A stretch of DNA of 64,000 nucleotides from Marivivens aquimaris (GTDB taxonomy: Bacteria; Pseudomonadota; Alphaproteobacteria; Rhodobacterales; Rhodobacteraceae), in assembly GCF_015220045.1 (NCBI RefSeq), contig NZ_JADBGB010000004.1, positions 73,941 through 137,940 on the forward strand, written 5' to 3'. This document shows positions 7,984-18,373 of this stretch, one piece after another (position 1 is the stretch's first letter; the number at the start of each line of letters is the position of its first letter). The translations under genes were made by a program, and so were the position numbers. The notes below the pieces were generated by a model, which saw only the letters and a list, made by a program, of their open reading frames with translations, did no database searches and was not told the DNA's origin.

Positions 7984-10900
7984 TCAGGCACATTCGCCAA
8001 GGACCTGATCCAGAACAGCGATGATCATCCCCACATCCTCCGCCTCAATTGTCAGCGGCGGGCGGATCTTGAGGATATTGTCCCTTGGCCCCTCACTGCC
8101 GATGAGGATGCGGTGATCGCGCATGCGGTTCTTGACGTAGGCGCATATCTCTGTGGCCTCAGAGCCATCGGTCCGGATCAGTTCCACCCCCAGAAACAGC
8201 CCCATGCCGCGCACGTCGCCCACGCAATCATGTTTCGCTTCCAGCGCTTTCAGACCTGCCATCAACTGGCCGCCGATCACGCGGGCGTTTTCCTGCAAGC
8301 CTTCATCGTCCACGATCTGCAGCACCTCACGTCCGATCCGGCAGGACAGGGTTGAGCCTCCGAAGGTCGAGAAAAACTCGATCCCGTTGTCAAAGCTCTC
8401 CGCAATTGCCTTGGTCGTGACGACCACTCCCATTGGATGCCCATTGCCAATTGGTTTGCCCAGCACGACGACGTCCGGCAGCACCTCTTGGTGTTCGAAG
8501 CCGAAATAGTATTCACCCAATCTCCCCAGCCCGGTCTGCACTTCGTCCGCGATGCAGATGCCGCCCGCCGCGCGGAACTTGGCATAGACCGCCGACAGAT
8601 AGCCTTTGGGCGGAATGATCTGACCGCCAACCGACGGGAAGGTTTCGGCGATGAACCCCGCGACGCCCTGCCCTTTTTGCCGCAAGGACGCGATCGCAGG
8701 ATCGACAAGGTCTGCGAATTTCTGGGCGCGCTCAGGGTCGTTGCGGCGGAACGAGCCGCGGTAGTCATCTGCGATTTCCACCAGCTCCACCCAATCGGCC
8801 TGGCCAACACCGCCTGGCTTGTTGAACTTGTAAGCAGAAATATCGACCGCACCCGTAGTGTTCCCGTGATAGCCATGATCGGGCGTGACCATACCTTTGG
8901 CACCGGTGTGCGCCCGCGCTAGCCGCAGAGCCAACTCGTTCGCTTCAGACCCCGAGTTCACGAAATAGCAGACCTGCAAGTGGCCGGGCATCTTGGACAG
9001 GATCTTGTCCGCAAAAGCGGTCTGCGCGGGATGCAGATAACGCGTATTGGAATTGATCCGCCTGAGCTGATCCGCCGCCACCGCCTGAATGCGCGGATGG
9101 GCGTGGCCCACATGCGGCACATTATTGTAGGCGTCGAGATAGGGGCGGCCCCATTCGTCAAAGAGATGGTGCCGCCAGCCGCGCACCAGCATCACGGGGT
9201 CATCATAGGTCAGGCTGAGATTGCCGCCGAAATGCGCCTCACGACCCTGCCTGATCCCAGCCTTGTCTGTCGGGACATAGCAAAGCTTGTCGTCGGGCAG
9301 GTTCAGCAAGGCGGCCGGGTTGGGACAGACCGCGCGCCACAGATACATCTCGTCAGGATCGCCCACACCGGGCCAGTCGGCCTCGATCCCTTCAGTGGTC
9401 AGCGCAAGCTGGAAATGCACATGCGGTGCCCAGCCGCCATTCATGCTTGGATCACCAAGGCGGCAGAATTCCTCACCTTTCTCGATCACCTGACCCACGC
9501 GCAGGCGGTCCAGAAACTCTGGGTCGAGGTGCCCATAGAGCGTGAAGAACGGATCACCCTCGGGCGTTTCATGGCGCAGGATGATCACCCCACCGTAATC
9601 CAGATGCCCCGCGCGATACTCCGCGATGAACACTTCGCCCCGCAAAGGCGCGAACATTGGCGTCCCGGCGGGTGCAAACACATCGACGGCCAGATGCACC
9701 GTGCGGCGGTCGCTGGCCTTCCATGGCCCCTTGCGAAAGGCAGGCTCGGCATAGATCAGGCGTGGCTCGTGATAGTAGCCCAGCCACATGCGCCCGTGAT
9801 CCTCGAATTCCTCGCCCACGCGGGCGGCTTCTTCCAGGGGCATATGAAACGGGTTCTGCGGCCAGGCCGATTCCTCGACGGACAAGGACCCCAATGGGGC
9901 CTGCGACAGATCGCACCCCATCAGGGGCGCGAAATGCCCGCGTTCCCGGTCAAGCCATGTCGCCACACGGTCCGCCCCTTCGACCACGGGCAGGCCGCAG
10001 GCAGCACGCAGCCTTGCGCTGAGCAATCCGCCGTGCAGCGCGCAGCCTTCCAGGAACCGCCACGCGGGCGCCTGCGAAATCGTGACATAGGGGTCATCGG
10101 GGTTCTCTGCGGCCATCAAGGTGGAGTTCACAACGCTTACCGCCAGCCGCATCCGCAGCAGCGGCCAGATCAAGTCCACCTCTTGCGCCGCAAGCGGATT
10201 GGCCTCGTGATAACCCGCGACAAAGGCCGCCAACGCGGCTTCGGGCTTTGGATGATCCAGCACGATGTAGGCCGCAGCAATGGCCAAATCGCACACACGC
10301 GGGGCGGCGCACATATCGCCAAGATCAATCAGGCCGGACACGCGGCGCGCGTCGTTCCATGTGCCCTCGACCAGGATGTTGTAGTCATTGGCGTCGTTGT
10401 GGATCGCCTGATGCGGCAGGGCATCCAGCGCAGGCTTCAGCGCCGCGAACCGGGCATGGATCCCCTCGACGATCCGACGCCGCGCCGGATCGGGGATGCA
10501 ACCCGTTTGATCCGCGATCCACCCGGCGCGCATCAGATCCCATTTGAAATCACGCACCAAACCGGCATGCTCGAAATCTGCCAGCGCCAGGGCCGTCCCG
10601 CCCAGCACCTGCCCGATCTGGTGGATCAGCGCCCGACTTTTTGGCGCCACATGGGCATAGCAGCGCCCTGGCAGTTGGCGCAGAACCCAGGCTAGGCGTT
10701 CCGCGCCTGTCTCGTCCTTCAAAGTCACAACCGATGCGCCCCCGGCGGCCCGTACAACCACCGGACACGGCAGGTCAGGTCGTTTCGCGGTGATGTGCTC
10801 GAAGGCGCTGACCTGCATATCCACCAGCCACGCTTCGCATCCCGTGCGCATGACCTTGAGGATGTACCCGCTGTCATCATCGGCTTTCGCCAGAAAATTC

Positions 10901-10989
10901 AGATCATACTCACCGTCAAGCGGGCTCAGCTCCGCAGTGATGCCCCAATGCTGTGCCAGGGCCGTCTGCCAATGCTGGATGTGCCGCAT
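7984..10989 (-). CDS. Trimodular fusion: APH-type kinase, M23 domain, class-III aminotransferase
   Basis: A 1001-residue cytoplasmic protein with three units. Residues about 1-340 are an APH/choline-kinase fold with the catalytic loop His197-x-Asp199-x4-Asn204 and a later IDLGD. Residues about 425-560 are a LytM/M23 fold with all four zinc-type residues, His432, Asp436, His523 and His525. Residues about 590-1001 are a class-III PLP enzyme with Lys845 (LGKPIGNGHPMG). Kinase plus class-III phospholyase is the logic of animal 5-hydroxylysine breakdown (HYKK and PHYKPL), so phosphorylation followed by PLP-dependent phosphate elimination is a reasonable guess; the aminotransferase could instead be a true transaminase. 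It lacks a signal peptide, so the M23 unit does not face murein. The start at 10989 has AAGGA upstream. It follows hutC by 41 bp in the same direction, which places it in the hut leftward operon. Confidence 0.85.
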   Translation of the reverse strand: MRHIQHWQTALAQHWGITAELSPLDGEYDLNFLAKADDDSGYILKVMRTGCEAWLVDMQVSAFEHITAKRPDLPCPVVVRAAGGASVVTLKDETGAERLAWVLRQLPGRCYAHVAPKSRALIHQIGQVLGGTALALADFEHAGLVRDFKWDLMRAGWIADQTGCIPDPARRRIVEGIHARFAALKPALDALPHQAIHNDANDYNILVEGTWNDARRVSGLIDLGDMCAAPRVCDLAIAAAYIVLDHPKPEAALAAFVAGYHEANPLAAQEVDLIWPLLRMRLAVSVVNSTLMAAENPDDPYVTISQAPAWRFLEGCALHGGLLSARLRAACGLPVVEGADRVATWLDRERGHFAPLMGCDLSQAPLGSLSVEESAWPQNPFHMPLEEAARVGEEFEDHGRMWLGYYHEPRLIYAEPAFRKGPWKASDRRTVHLAVDVFAPAGTPMFAPLRGEVFIAEYRAGHLDYGGVIILRHETPEGDPFFTLYGHLDPEFLDRLRVGQVIEKGEEFCRLGDPSMNGGWAPHVHFQLALTTEGIEADWPGVGDPDEMYLWRAVCPNPAALLNLPDDKLCYVPTDKAGIRQGREAHFGGNLSLTYDDPVMLVRGWRHHLFDEWGRPYLDAYNNVPHVGHAHPRIQAVAADQLRRINSNTRYLHPAQTAFADKILSKMPGHLQVCYFVNSGSEANELALRLARAHTGAKGMVTPDHGYHGNTTGAVDISAYKFNKPGGVGQADWVELVEIADDYRGSFRRNDPERAQKFADLVDPAIASLRQKGQGVAGFIAETFPSVGGQIIPPKGYLSAVYAKFRAAGGICIADEVQTGLGRLGEYYFGFEHQEVLPDVVVLGKPIGNGHPMGVVVTTKAIAESFDNGIEFFSTFGGSTLSCRIGREVLQIVDDEGLQENARVIGGQLMAGLKALEAKHDCVGDVRGMGLFLGVELIRTDGSEATEICAYVKNRMRDHRILIGSEGPRDNILKIRPPLTIEAEDVGMIIAVLDQVLGECA

Positions 10990-11030
10990 GGAAATGTCCT
11001 TGGTTCTGGAAAAGCCGAAACGCGGGCCAC

Positions 11031-11732
11031 CTAGATTTGCGTGCGCAGTTTGTAGCCGGGCGCAAAAAGCAGCCTGACCTTTGTGACGGATACTGCGTTG
11101 TCCCAAGTCACCCGGTCAATGGCAAACAAGGCGCTGTGGGGGGCGATCCCAAGCACCTCCGCATCCTGCTGGTCGGCCTGCACGGCGGAAAAGGCGATAT
11201 CCCCGTGCGTGTAGGGCGCGTGTTGCATCAACCATTCGTTGGCGCTGAGCACATCGAACGGTTCCGCCGCAGCGTCGGGGACCACGCTTGTATTGATCCA
11301 CCTGTCTTCGACAGCATAGGCCGCGTCATCGGCCAGATGCAGCGCGCGCAGATTCAGCAGCTTGTCTTGCGCTCTGGTTTTCATCGTCCCGCTGACAGGG
11401 GCCGGCGGCACGGCAACGCTGCGCGAAATCAATTGATAGCCGTAGGTCGCGCCGTGTTCCTCGACCTCATGCCGGATCACCGCGATATCAAGCGTTGCCT
11501 TGGCAACCGGTTGCGCGGCAACCCGAGTACCCGCCTTGCGTTTACGGTCAAGCCAACCGCTTTCAGCCAAGGATCGCAAGGCACGGTTCACCGTGGACCG
11601 GGCGCAGCCAAACTCGATCGCCAGATCGGCTTCGTTGGGGATCAGGGCGCCGGGCGGCCATTCGCGGGCATGAATGCGGCGCAGGACTTCGTCCTGCACG
11701 CTTTGCCAGTTCCGAAACGTGGGCGAGTTCAC
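11031..11732 (-). CDS. hutC: Histidine utilization repressor HutC (GntR family)
   Basis: A 233-residue GntR/HutC-type regulator. The N-terminal winged helix (about residues 8-75, with IPNEADLAIEFGCARSTVNRAL) is followed by a UTRA ligand domain (about 90-230). HutC proteins repress hut genes and release DNA on binding urocanate. Its ATG overlaps the stop of hutF by 4 nt, so the two are cotranslated. The probable operator is the inverted repeat between hutF and hutI. Location between hut enzymes and the large fusion gene implies that the fusion is under the same control. Confidence 0.9.
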   Translation of the reverse strand: MNSPTFRNWQSVQDEVLRRIHAREWPPGALIPNEADLAIEFGCARSTVNRALRSLAESGWLDRKRKAGTRVAAQPVAKATLDIAVIRHEVEEHGATYGYQLISRSVAVPPAPVSGTMKTRAQDKLLNLRALHLADDAAYAVEDRWINTSVVPDAAAEPFDVLSANEWLMQHAPYTHGDIAFSAVQADQQDAEVLGIAPHSALFAIDRVTWDNAVSVTKVRLLFAPGYKLRTQI

Positions 11733-13099
11733 AAGGCGTCTCTCAATGCGTCAATCGTGCGTTTATAGGCAGCGACAATACTGGTGCGCTGCACATGCCG
11801 GCCGTGCTTTACCATATGGCGGCCAGCGGACCAAACATCCGTCACCAGGCGATCGTCGCCTGCGAAAATCCAGGCGTCCAGCGCGGTGTCGAGCTGCCTG
11901 CCCCACATATGTTCAGAGAGTGTATCCAGCGCCAGCATATCGGCCCAGCATCCCGCCTCGATGCGCCCGGTCTTTCGGCCAGAGGCCTGTGCGCCGCCTT
12001 GCAGCATCCCGTCGAACATTCGCCGACCGGTCGATTTGTCCGGCGTCGCCAGTGCTGCGCGCGTGCCGTCGCGCAGGCGTTGCGAGTAATCCAGCGTGCG
12101 CAATTCCTCGCTTAGCGAAATGCGGATGTTGCTGTCTGACCCGATGGCAAAAGCCCCGCCATTGTCCAGCCAGCGCACCGCGTCAAAGATCCCGTCCCCC
12201 AGACTGCTTTCAGTGATCGGACACAGACCGGCGACGGCACCGGAACGGGCCAGCGCGATGGTCTCGTCCGGTGTCATTTGGGTGCAATGGATCAGGCACC
12301 AGCGCCCATCCAACTGCATGTTATCGAGCGCCCAGGCCACCGGCCGCGCGCCCCAATGCGCCTCAACCTCAGCAACCTCTGCGCGTTGTTCGGCAAGGTG
12401 CATGTGAATGGGTCCATCGGGAAAGGCGGTGTTGTAGCCCTTGAGATCCTCGATCCCGACCGCGCGCAGGGAATGCGGGGCGACACCGATGGCGCTGTCG
12501 GCGGATGCTTGTTTGATGAGGGCCGCTGCCGCGTCATGAAGCGTTTGAAACTGTTCGAACGTATTGCCGAACCGGATTTGCCCCGCGCTCAGCCCGCGTT
12601 GATCACAGCCGCCGAACTGATAGTGCACAGGCAGCAGGCACAGCCCCATGCCGGTGCGATCCGACGCCGCGACGACACGGGCGGATGTTTCCGCGATATC
12701 GTCATAGGCAACGCCACCGGGCTGGTGATGCAGATAGTGGAATTCGACCGACGCGCCGTAGCCCGCTTCAAGCATTTCCATCTGCACAAAGGCGGTGATC
12801 GTCTCGATATGCTCGGGCGTCAGACGGTCCAGAAAGCGGAACATGAGCTGCCGCCAGGTCCAGAAGCTGTCGCTTGGATCAGGGCCACGGCGTTCTGTCA
12901 GGCCCGCCATGGCGCGTTGAAACGCATGGCTGTGCACGTTGACCGGCGCGGGCAGCAGCAGCGGAACCTGCGTGGCCTGATCCGGCGCAGAGGCCCCGCG
13001 TTGCACGCCGCCGATCCGGCCCTGCCCGTCAATCTCGACAAGCACTTTGTTCGCCCAGCCGGTCGGCAACAAGGCCGTTTCAGCCCAGATCATCTGCAT
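11729..13099 (-). CDS. hutF: Formimidoylglutamate deiminase HutF
   Basis: Amidohydrolase of 456 residues that turns N-formimino-L-glutamate into N-formyl-L-glutamate plus ammonia, step four of the five-step histidine route. Metal-ligand motifs of the amidohydrolase superfamily are visible: NVHSHAFQRAM near residue 60, HMHLAE near 240, a later His in IHCTQ and Asp in IGSDSN. The start at 13099 has GGAG 6 nt before it; the open frame runs far upstream but that part is antisense to hutI. Its presence together with HutG shows the branch that bypasses formamide release. Confidence 0.92.
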   Translation of the reverse strand: MQMIWAETALLPTGWANKVLVEIDGQGRIGGVQRGASAPDQATQVPLLLPAPVNVHSHAFQRAMAGLTERRGPDPSDSFWTWRQLMFRFLDRLTPEHIETITAFVQMEMLEAGYGASVEFHYLHHQPGGVAYDDIAETSARVVAASDRTGMGLCLLPVHYQFGGCDQRGLSAGQIRFGNTFEQFQTLHDAAAALIKQASADSAIGVAPHSLRAVGIEDLKGYNTAFPDGPIHMHLAEQRAEVAEVEAHWGARPVAWALDNMQLDGRWCLIHCTQMTPDETIALARSGAVAGLCPITESSLGDGIFDAVRWLDNGGAFAIGSDSNIRISLSEELRTLDYSQRLRDGTRAALATPDKSTGRRMFDGMLQGGAQASGRKTGRIEAGCWADMLALDTLSEHMWGRQLDTALDAWIFAGDDRLVTDVWSAGRHMVKHGRHVQRTSIVAAYKRTIDALRDAL

Positions 13100-13111
13100 G
13101 GCACACTCCGC

Positions 13112-13138
13112 TTGACAGGTTATTATGTACGCACATAA
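13112..13138. promoter_or_regulatory. hut divergent promoter with HutC-like operator
   Basis: The 75-bp spacer between hutF and hutI holds an inverted repeat, TTATGT (13123-13128) and ACATAA (13133-13138), with the 4-bp centre ACGC. A TTGACA at 13112-13117 could be the -35 box of the rightward promoter. HutC-type regulators bind AT-rich TGTnnnnACA-like palindromes, so this is the likely HutC site controlling both directions. Confidence 0.6.
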
Positions 13139-13174
13139 AGACATTAAGCACCGTAATTTGCAAGTGAGTCGGCC

Positions 13175-14368
13175 ATGCTCCTGACGAATGCCACGATCGC
13201 GACACTGAAAGACAACCAGACCTACGGTCTGATCGAAGACGGCGCGATTGCCCTTGCGAATACCCGCATTGCCTGGGTCGGTCGGGCGGCAGAGCGTCCC
13301 GCAGCCTATGCCGACGCGCAAACGCATGATCTGGGCGGACGGCTTGTCACGCCCGCGCTGATCGACTGTCACACGCATGTTGTCTTTGGTGGCAACCGGG
13401 CGGCGGAGTTTGAGCTGCGCCTGAACGGAGCCAGTTATGAAGAGGTGGCCCGCGCAGGCGGCGGGATCGTATCCACCGTGTCGGCAACCCGCGCGGCCTC
13501 CGAGGACGCGCTCTTGGCCGATGCGCTGACCCGCGTGGACGCTCTGATCGCGGAAGGCATCACCCTGATCGAGGTGAAGTCCGGCTACGGTCTGAATCAG
13601 GACACCGAGTTGAAGATGCTGCGCGTGGCCCGTCAGATCGCGCAGGCGCGGCCTGTCGAAGTGCGCACCAGCTTTCTTGGTGCCCATGCTGTGCCGCCCG
13701 AATACAAGGGCAGGCCCGACGCCTATATCGACGAGATCTGCATTCCCACCCTGCGCGCCGCCCATGCCGAAGGGCTGGTCGATGCGGTGGATGGGTTTTG
13801 CGAGGGCATCGCCTTTGACACAGGCCAGATCGCCCGCGTCTTTGACGTCGCCGTGGAATTGGGGCTGCCGGTCAAGCTGCATGCCGAGCAGTTGTCAAAC
13901 ATCGGCGGCACGCAGCTTGCCGCAGAATACGGCGCGCTCAGCGCGGATCATGTGGAATATGCCACCGATGCGGATGCGCAAGCCCTGGCGGCGTCTGGCA
14001 CGGTGGCTGTCGTGCTGCCCGGCGCGTTCTACACCCTGCGCGAAACCCAAAGCCCGCCGATCCAGTCCTTTCGCAATCACGGCGTGCCGATGGCGCTGGC
14101 CACCGATTGCAACCCCGGCTCATCCCCGCTGACCTCGCCCCTGCTGGCGATGAACATGGCCTGCACGCTGTTTCGCATGACACCGCTTGAGGCCTTGCTG
14201 GGTATGACCGCCCATGCGGCGGCGGCTTTGGGCATGGCCGATCGCGGGCGCATCACCGCAGGGGCGCAGGCCGATCTGTGTGTCTGGGACGTGACCCACC
14301 CGGCAGAACTTGCCTACCGCATTGGGTTCAACCCGCTTCACCAACGCATCTTCAGGGGATCGCTATGA
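13175..14368 (+). CDS. hutI: Imidazolonepropionase HutI
   Basis: Amidohydrolase of 397 residues that opens the imidazolone ring of 4-imidazolone-5-propanoate to N-formimino-L-glutamate, step three of histidine breakdown. The metal-binding HxH is in [12 protein letters not shown] near residue 68, the HAEQ motif is near 233 and the late metal Asp is in [10 protein letters not shown] near 310. The length is typical. It is the first gene of the rightward hut operon, and its stop overlaps the hutH start (ATGA). Confidence 0.95.
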   Translation: MLLTNATIATLKDNQTYGLIEDGAIALANTRIAWVGRAAERPAAYADAQTHDLGGRLVTPALIDCHTHVVFGGNRAAEFELRLNGASYEEVARAGGGIVSTVSATRAASEDALLADALTRVDALIAEGITLIEVKSGYGLNQDTELKMLRVARQIAQARPVEVRTSFLGAHAVPPEYKGRPDAYIDEICIPTLRAAHAEGLVDAVDGFCEGIAFDTGQIARVFDVAVELGLPVKLHAEQLSNIGGTQLAAEYGALSADHVEYATDADAQALAASGTVAVVLPGAFYTLRETQSPPIQSFRNHGVPMALATDCNPGSSPLTSPLLAMNMACTLFRMTPLEALLGMTAHAAAALGMADRGRITAGAQADLCVWDVTHPAELAYRIGFNPLHQRIFRGSL

Positions 14369-15906
14369 CAATCACGCTTACGCCGGGTGCCGCAACCCTG
14401 GCCCAGTTGCAGGACATCTGGGCCAAAGGCCATGCTGTCGCGCTAGACCCTGCCTGCCATGCCGGCATCGCCGCTGCGCAGAAACTGGTGACAATGGCCG
14501 CCAACGGTGACGCGGCGGTTTACGGCGTCAACACTGGGTTTGGCAAACTGGCCAGCGTCAAGATCGCGGCAAAAGACGTGGCCACTCTGCAGCGCAACCT
14601 GATCCTGTCCCACTGCTGCGGTGTGGGAGAGCCATTGGACGAACCCACGACGCGACTGATGATGGTGCTCAAGCTGTTGTCGCTGGGGCGCGGTGCCTCT
14701 GGCGTTGCCATGACCACAGTCGAGATCCTTCAAGACATGCTTGCGCGCGGCGTCACGCCGGTGATTCCCAGCCAGGGGTCGGTTGGCGCGTCCGGCGATC
14801 TGGCCCCGCTCGCCCATATGGCCGCAGCGATGATCGGAGAGGGTGAAGCCACCTATGACGGCACCCGCATGCCGGCCGGTGAGGCGCTGGCCAAGGCGGG
14901 GATCACGCCCATTGTCCTGGGTCCCAAAGAGGGGCTGGCCCTGATCAACGGCACGCAATTCTCGACCGCTTGCGCGCTGGTGGGTCTGTGGGGCGCCTGG
15001 CGTAATGCCGCGACCAGCGTGCTGACCTGTGCGCTGTCCACCGACGCGATCATGGGCTCCACCGCGCCTTTGCAGGATGCCATCCACACCCTGCGCGGCC
15101 ATGCCGGCCAGAACGCTGTGGCCCGCGCCCAACGCGCGCTGATGGAGGGCTCGGAAATCCGCGAAAGCCACCAGGACGGCGACACCCGCGTGCAAGACCC
15201 TTATTGCATCCGTTGCCAGCCACAGGTGACGGGCGCCGCGATGGACCTGCTGCATTTCGCGGCGCGCACGCTTGAGGTTGAGGCCAACGCTGTCACCGAC
15301 AATCCGTTGGTTCTGGTCGAGGACGATCTGATCGTCTCGGGTGGGAATTTCCACGCGGAGCCCGTTGGTTTTGCCGCTGATCAGATCGCTGTCGCCATTT
15401 CCGAGATTGGCGCGATTGCACAGCGGCGCGTGGCTTTGATGGTGGATCCAACGCTCAGCTTTGATCTGCCGCCCTTCCTGACGCCTGATCCCGGCCTCAA
15501 CTCCGGCCTGATGATCGCCGAGGTGACGACTGCCGCATTGATGAGCGAAAACAAGCATCTGGCGAACCCCTGCACCACCGACAGTACGCCCACCTCTGCC
15601 AACCAGGAAGATCACGTGAGCATGGCAGCCCATGCCGCGCGCCGCCTGTTGCGGATGAACGCGAACCTGAACGTGATCCTCGGGGTGGAGGCGATGTGCG
15701 GTGCGCAGGGCATCGAATTCCGCGCGCCCCTGCAAACCAGCGCACCGCTTCAGGTGGCGATGGCAACCTTGCGCGAGGCCGTGCCCAGCCTTGCCGAAGA
15801 CCGCTACATGGCGCCCTCACTTGAGGCGGCCGCTGCTCTGGTGGAAAACGGTGCGTTGGCCGCGTCTGTGGACCTGCCTGCCTTTGTCAGAGGGTACGCG
15901 GCATGA
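14365..15906 (+). CDS. hutH: Histidine ammonia-lyase HutH
   Basis: Removes ammonia from histidine to give trans-urocanate, the committed step. It has 513 residues, a normal length. The self-forming MIO electrophile comes from Ala142-Ser143-Gly144 in [14 protein letters not shown], and the catalytic Tyr53 is in VYGVNTGFG; both positions match the classical enzyme. The ATG at 14365 overlaps the hutI stop, and hutG starts 4 nt inside its end, so the four hut genes are tightly coupled. Confidence 0.96.
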   Translation: MTITLTPGAATLAQLQDIWAKGHAVALDPACHAGIAAAQKLVTMAANGDAAVYGVNTGFGKLASVKIAAKDVATLQRNLILSHCCGVGEPLDEPTTRLMMVLKLLSLGRGASGVAMTTVEILQDMLARGVTPVIPSQGSVGASGDLAPLAHMAAAMIGEGEATYDGTRMPAGEALAKAGITPIVLGPKEGLALINGTQFSTACALVGLWGAWRNAATSVLTCALSTDAIMGSTAPLQDAIHTLRGHAGQNAVARAQRALMEGSEIRESHQDGDTRVQDPYCIRCQPQVTGAAMDLLHFAARTLEVEANAVTDNPLVLVEDDLIVSGGNFHAEPVGFAADQIAVAISEIGAIAQRRVALMVDPTLSFDLPPFLTPDPGLNSGLMIAEVTTAALMSENKHLANPCTTDSTPTSANQEDHVSMAAHAARRLLRMNANLNVILGVEAMCGAQGIEFRAPLQTSAPLQVAMATLREAVPSLAEDRYMAPSLEAAAALVENGALAASVDLPAFVRGYAA

Positions 15907-16703
15907 ATCCGGTTTCCGTTACCCAGGGCAGCGGCCCTGTCGTTCTGGGCCTGCCGCACACAGGCACCTTCGTTCCTGACGCCATCATGGCGACGTTGAA
16001 CGAAAATGGCCGCAAGCTGGCGGATACAGATTGGCATATCGACCGGCTCTATGCGGGCTTGCTGCCCGACGCGACGACCGTTACCGCCAATTTCCATCGC
16101 TACGTGATCGACGCCAATCGTGATCCGCAGGGGGAAAGCCTTTATCCCGGCCAGAACACGACAAGCCTGGTCCCGCTCACCGATTTTGACGGTGCCGCGA
16201 TCTGGGCCGAACCGCCCACGGCGACGGATATCGACACCCGCCGCGCGGCTTTTCACGCGCCCTATCACGCGGCGCTGGAAGCCGAGCTGAAGCGCGTGCA
16301 TGCCTTGCACGGCTGCGCGATCCTGTATGATTGCCACTCGATCCGGTCGCGCATTCCGTTCCTGTTTGAAGGCACCTTGCCGGATTTCAACATCGGCACG
16401 AACCAGGGGCGCACCTGTGCGCCAGCCGTTGAGCAATCCGCACGTCAGATCTGCGAAAGGGCCGCAGACTATTCCAGCACGTCCAATGGCCGGTTCAAGG
16501 GCGGCTGGACCACGCGGCATTATGGCCAGCCCGCACAGGGCGTCCATGCAATCCAGATGGAACTGGCACAGTCCACCTACCTGCAAGACGAAGCCGCGCC
16601 CTGGGCCTATGACGAAACCAAAGCGGCAAAGCTGCGCCCGCATCTGGCCGAAATCCTGACCACTCTGGCCGATCTGGCCCCGACCCTAGGAGGCACATCA
16701 TGA
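15903..16703 (+). CDS. hutG: N-formylglutamate deformylase HutG
   Basis: Metal-dependent amidohydrolase, 266 residues, releasing formate and L-glutamate from N-formylglutamate, the last step. Motifs of the N-formylglutamate amidohydrolase family are present: [11 protein letters not shown] near the start, [10 protein letters not shown] around residue 41, [14 protein letters not shown] around 60 and [10 protein letters not shown] near 140. It overlaps hutH by 4 nt upstream and hutU by 4 nt downstream. Together with HutF it marks the formyl-glutamate branch. Confidence 0.95.
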   Translation: MNPVSVTQGSGPVVLGLPHTGTFVPDAIMATLNENGRKLADTDWHIDRLYAGLLPDATTVTANFHRYVIDANRDPQGESLYPGQNTTSLVPLTDFDGAAIWAEPPTATDIDTRRAAFHAPYHAALEAELKRVHALHGCAILYDCHSIRSRIPFLFEGTLPDFNIGTNQGRTCAPAVEQSARQICERAADYSSTSNGRFKGGWTTRHYGQPAQGVHAIQMELAQSTYLQDEAAPWAYDETKAAKLRPHLAEILTTLADLAPTLGGTS

Positions 16704-18370
16704 CCAACCCCCGCCACAACCTGCGCGACATATACCCCCCGACCGGCCCCGAGATCACCGCCAAAAGCTGGCTCACCGAGGCACCCATGCGGATGCTGAT
16801 GAACAACCTGCATCCCGATGTAGCTGAAAACCCGCACGAGCTGGTCGTTTACGGCGGCATCGGCCGTGCCGCGCGCACCTGGGAAGACTTTGACGCCATC
16901 GTCGCGGCGCTCAAGGATCTGGACGATACACAAACGCTGCTGGTGCAATCGGGCAAACCCGTAGGCGTGTTCAACACGCACAAGGATGCGCCGCGCGTGT
17001 TGATCGCCAACTCCAATCTAGTGCCGCATTGGGCCACCTGGGATCATTTCAACGAGTTGGATAAAAAGGGCCTGGCGATGTACGGCCAGATGACCGCCGG
17101 GTCGTGGATCTACATCGGCACGCAGGGCATCGTGCAGGGCACCTATGAAACCTTCATGGAAGCGGGCCGCCAGCATTATGAAGGCAACCTGAAAGGTCGG
17201 TGGATCTTAACTGGGGGTCTTGGCGGCATGGGCGGCGCGCAGCCGCTGGCCGCGGTGATGGCGGGTGCATGCTGTCTGGCTGTCGAATGCGACGAGACCC
17301 GCGCCGATTTCCGTCTTCGCACGCGCTATGTGGATGAGAAAACGCACGATCTGGACGAAGCGCTTGCGATGATTGAGCGCTGGACTGCGGCGGGTGAAGC
17401 CAAGTCCGTGGCTCTGATCGGCAACGCCGCCGATGTTTTCCCCGAACTGGTCAAGCGCGGCGTCAGGCCGGATATGGTCACCGACCAGACCTCGGCCCAC
17501 GATCCGGTCCACGGCTACCTGCCCCAAGGCTGGAGCGTTGCGGAGTGGCGCGAAAAGCAGGAAAGCGATCCCAAGGCTGTCGAGGCTGCCGCGCGCGCCT
17601 CGATGAAGATCCAGGTCGCGGCGATGGTCGATTTCTGGAACGCAGGCGTGCCGACGCTGGACTATGGCAACAACATCCGCCAGGTCGCGCAGGAGGAAGG
17701 GCTTGAGAACGCCTTTGCCTTCCCCGGCTTCGTGCCCGCCTATATCCGCCCGCTGTTTTGCCGCGGCGTCGGGCCGTTCCGCTGGTGCGCGCTGTCGGGT
17801 GATCCCGAGGACATCTACAAGACCGATGCCAAGGTCAAGGAACTGATCGACGACCCGCATCTGCACAACTGGCTCGATATGGCGCGCGAGCGGATCGCGT
17901 TTCAGGGCCTGCCCGCCCGCATCTGCTGGGTCGGTCTGGGCCTGCGCGACAAGCTCGGCCTTGCTTTCAACGAGATGGTGCGCAATGGCGAGTTGTCGGC
18001 ACCTGTGGTCATTGGCCGCGATCACCTGGACAGTGGGTCGGTGGCTTCGCCCAACCGCGAAACCGAGGCGATGAAAGACGGCTCTGACGCGGTTTCAGAC
18101 TGGCCACTCCTGAATGCGATGCTGAACGTCGCAGGCGGCGCGACATGGGTGTCGCTGCACCACGGCGGCGGCGTCGGCATGGGGTTCTCGCAACACTCCG
18201 GCATGGTGATCTGCTGTGATGGCACCGAAGACGCGGATCGCCGGATCGCCAATGTCCTGTGGAATGATCCGGCCACCGGCGTCATGCGCCACGCCGACGC
18301 GGGCTATGACATCGCGCTGGACTGCGCGCGCGAAAAAGGGCTGAACTTGCCCGGCATTCTGGGGAGATAA
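16700..18370 (+). CDS. hutU: Urocanate hydratase HutU
   Basis: Adds water to urocanate to make imidazolone propionate, using tightly bound NAD+ as an electrophile. It has 556 residues, full length. Conserved blocks are easy to see: [12 protein letters not shown] near residue 50, the Gly-rich [14 protein letters not shown] near 174 (NAD binding), [10 protein letters not shown] near 354 with the conserved Cys, and [17 protein letters not shown] near 480. The gene overlaps hutG by 4 nt. The Rieske gene follows after only 3 bp. Confidence 0.97.
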   Translation: MTNPRHNLRDIYPPTGPEITAKSWLTEAPMRMLMNNLHPDVAENPHELVVYGGIGRAARTWEDFDAIVAALKDLDDTQTLLVQSGKPVGVFNTHKDAPRVLIANSNLVPHWATWDHFNELDKKGLAMYGQMTAGSWIYIGTQGIVQGTYETFMEAGRQHYEGNLKGRWILTGGLGGMGGAQPLAAVMAGACCLAVECDETRADFRLRTRYVDEKTHDLDEALAMIERWTAAGEAKSVALIGNAADVFPELVKRGVRPDMVTDQTSAHDPVHGYLPQGWSVAEWREKQESDPKAVEAAARASMKIQVAAMVDFWNAGVPTLDYGNNIRQVAQEEGLENAFAFPGFVPAYIRPLFCRGVGPFRWCALSGDPEDIYKTDAKVKELIDDPHLHNWLDMARERIAFQGLPARICWVGLGLRDKLGLAFNEMVRNGELSAPVVIGRDHLDSGSVASPNRETEAMKDGSDAVSDWPLLNAMLNVAGGATWVSLHHGGGVGMGFSQHSGMVICCDGTEDADRRIANVLWNDPATGVMRHADAGYDIALDCAREKGLNLPGILGR

Positions 18371-18373
18371 CAC

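Noticed and set aside
8980-10695. 571-codon plus-strand open frame opposite the trimodular fusion
   Set aside because: It has no recognisable motif, while all three domains on the minus strand keep their catalytic residues.
7984-10989. Secreted peptidoglycan hydrolase because of the M23 domain
   Set aside because: No signal peptide or transmembrane segment precedes it, and the flanking domains are cytoplasmic enzymes needing ATP and PLP.
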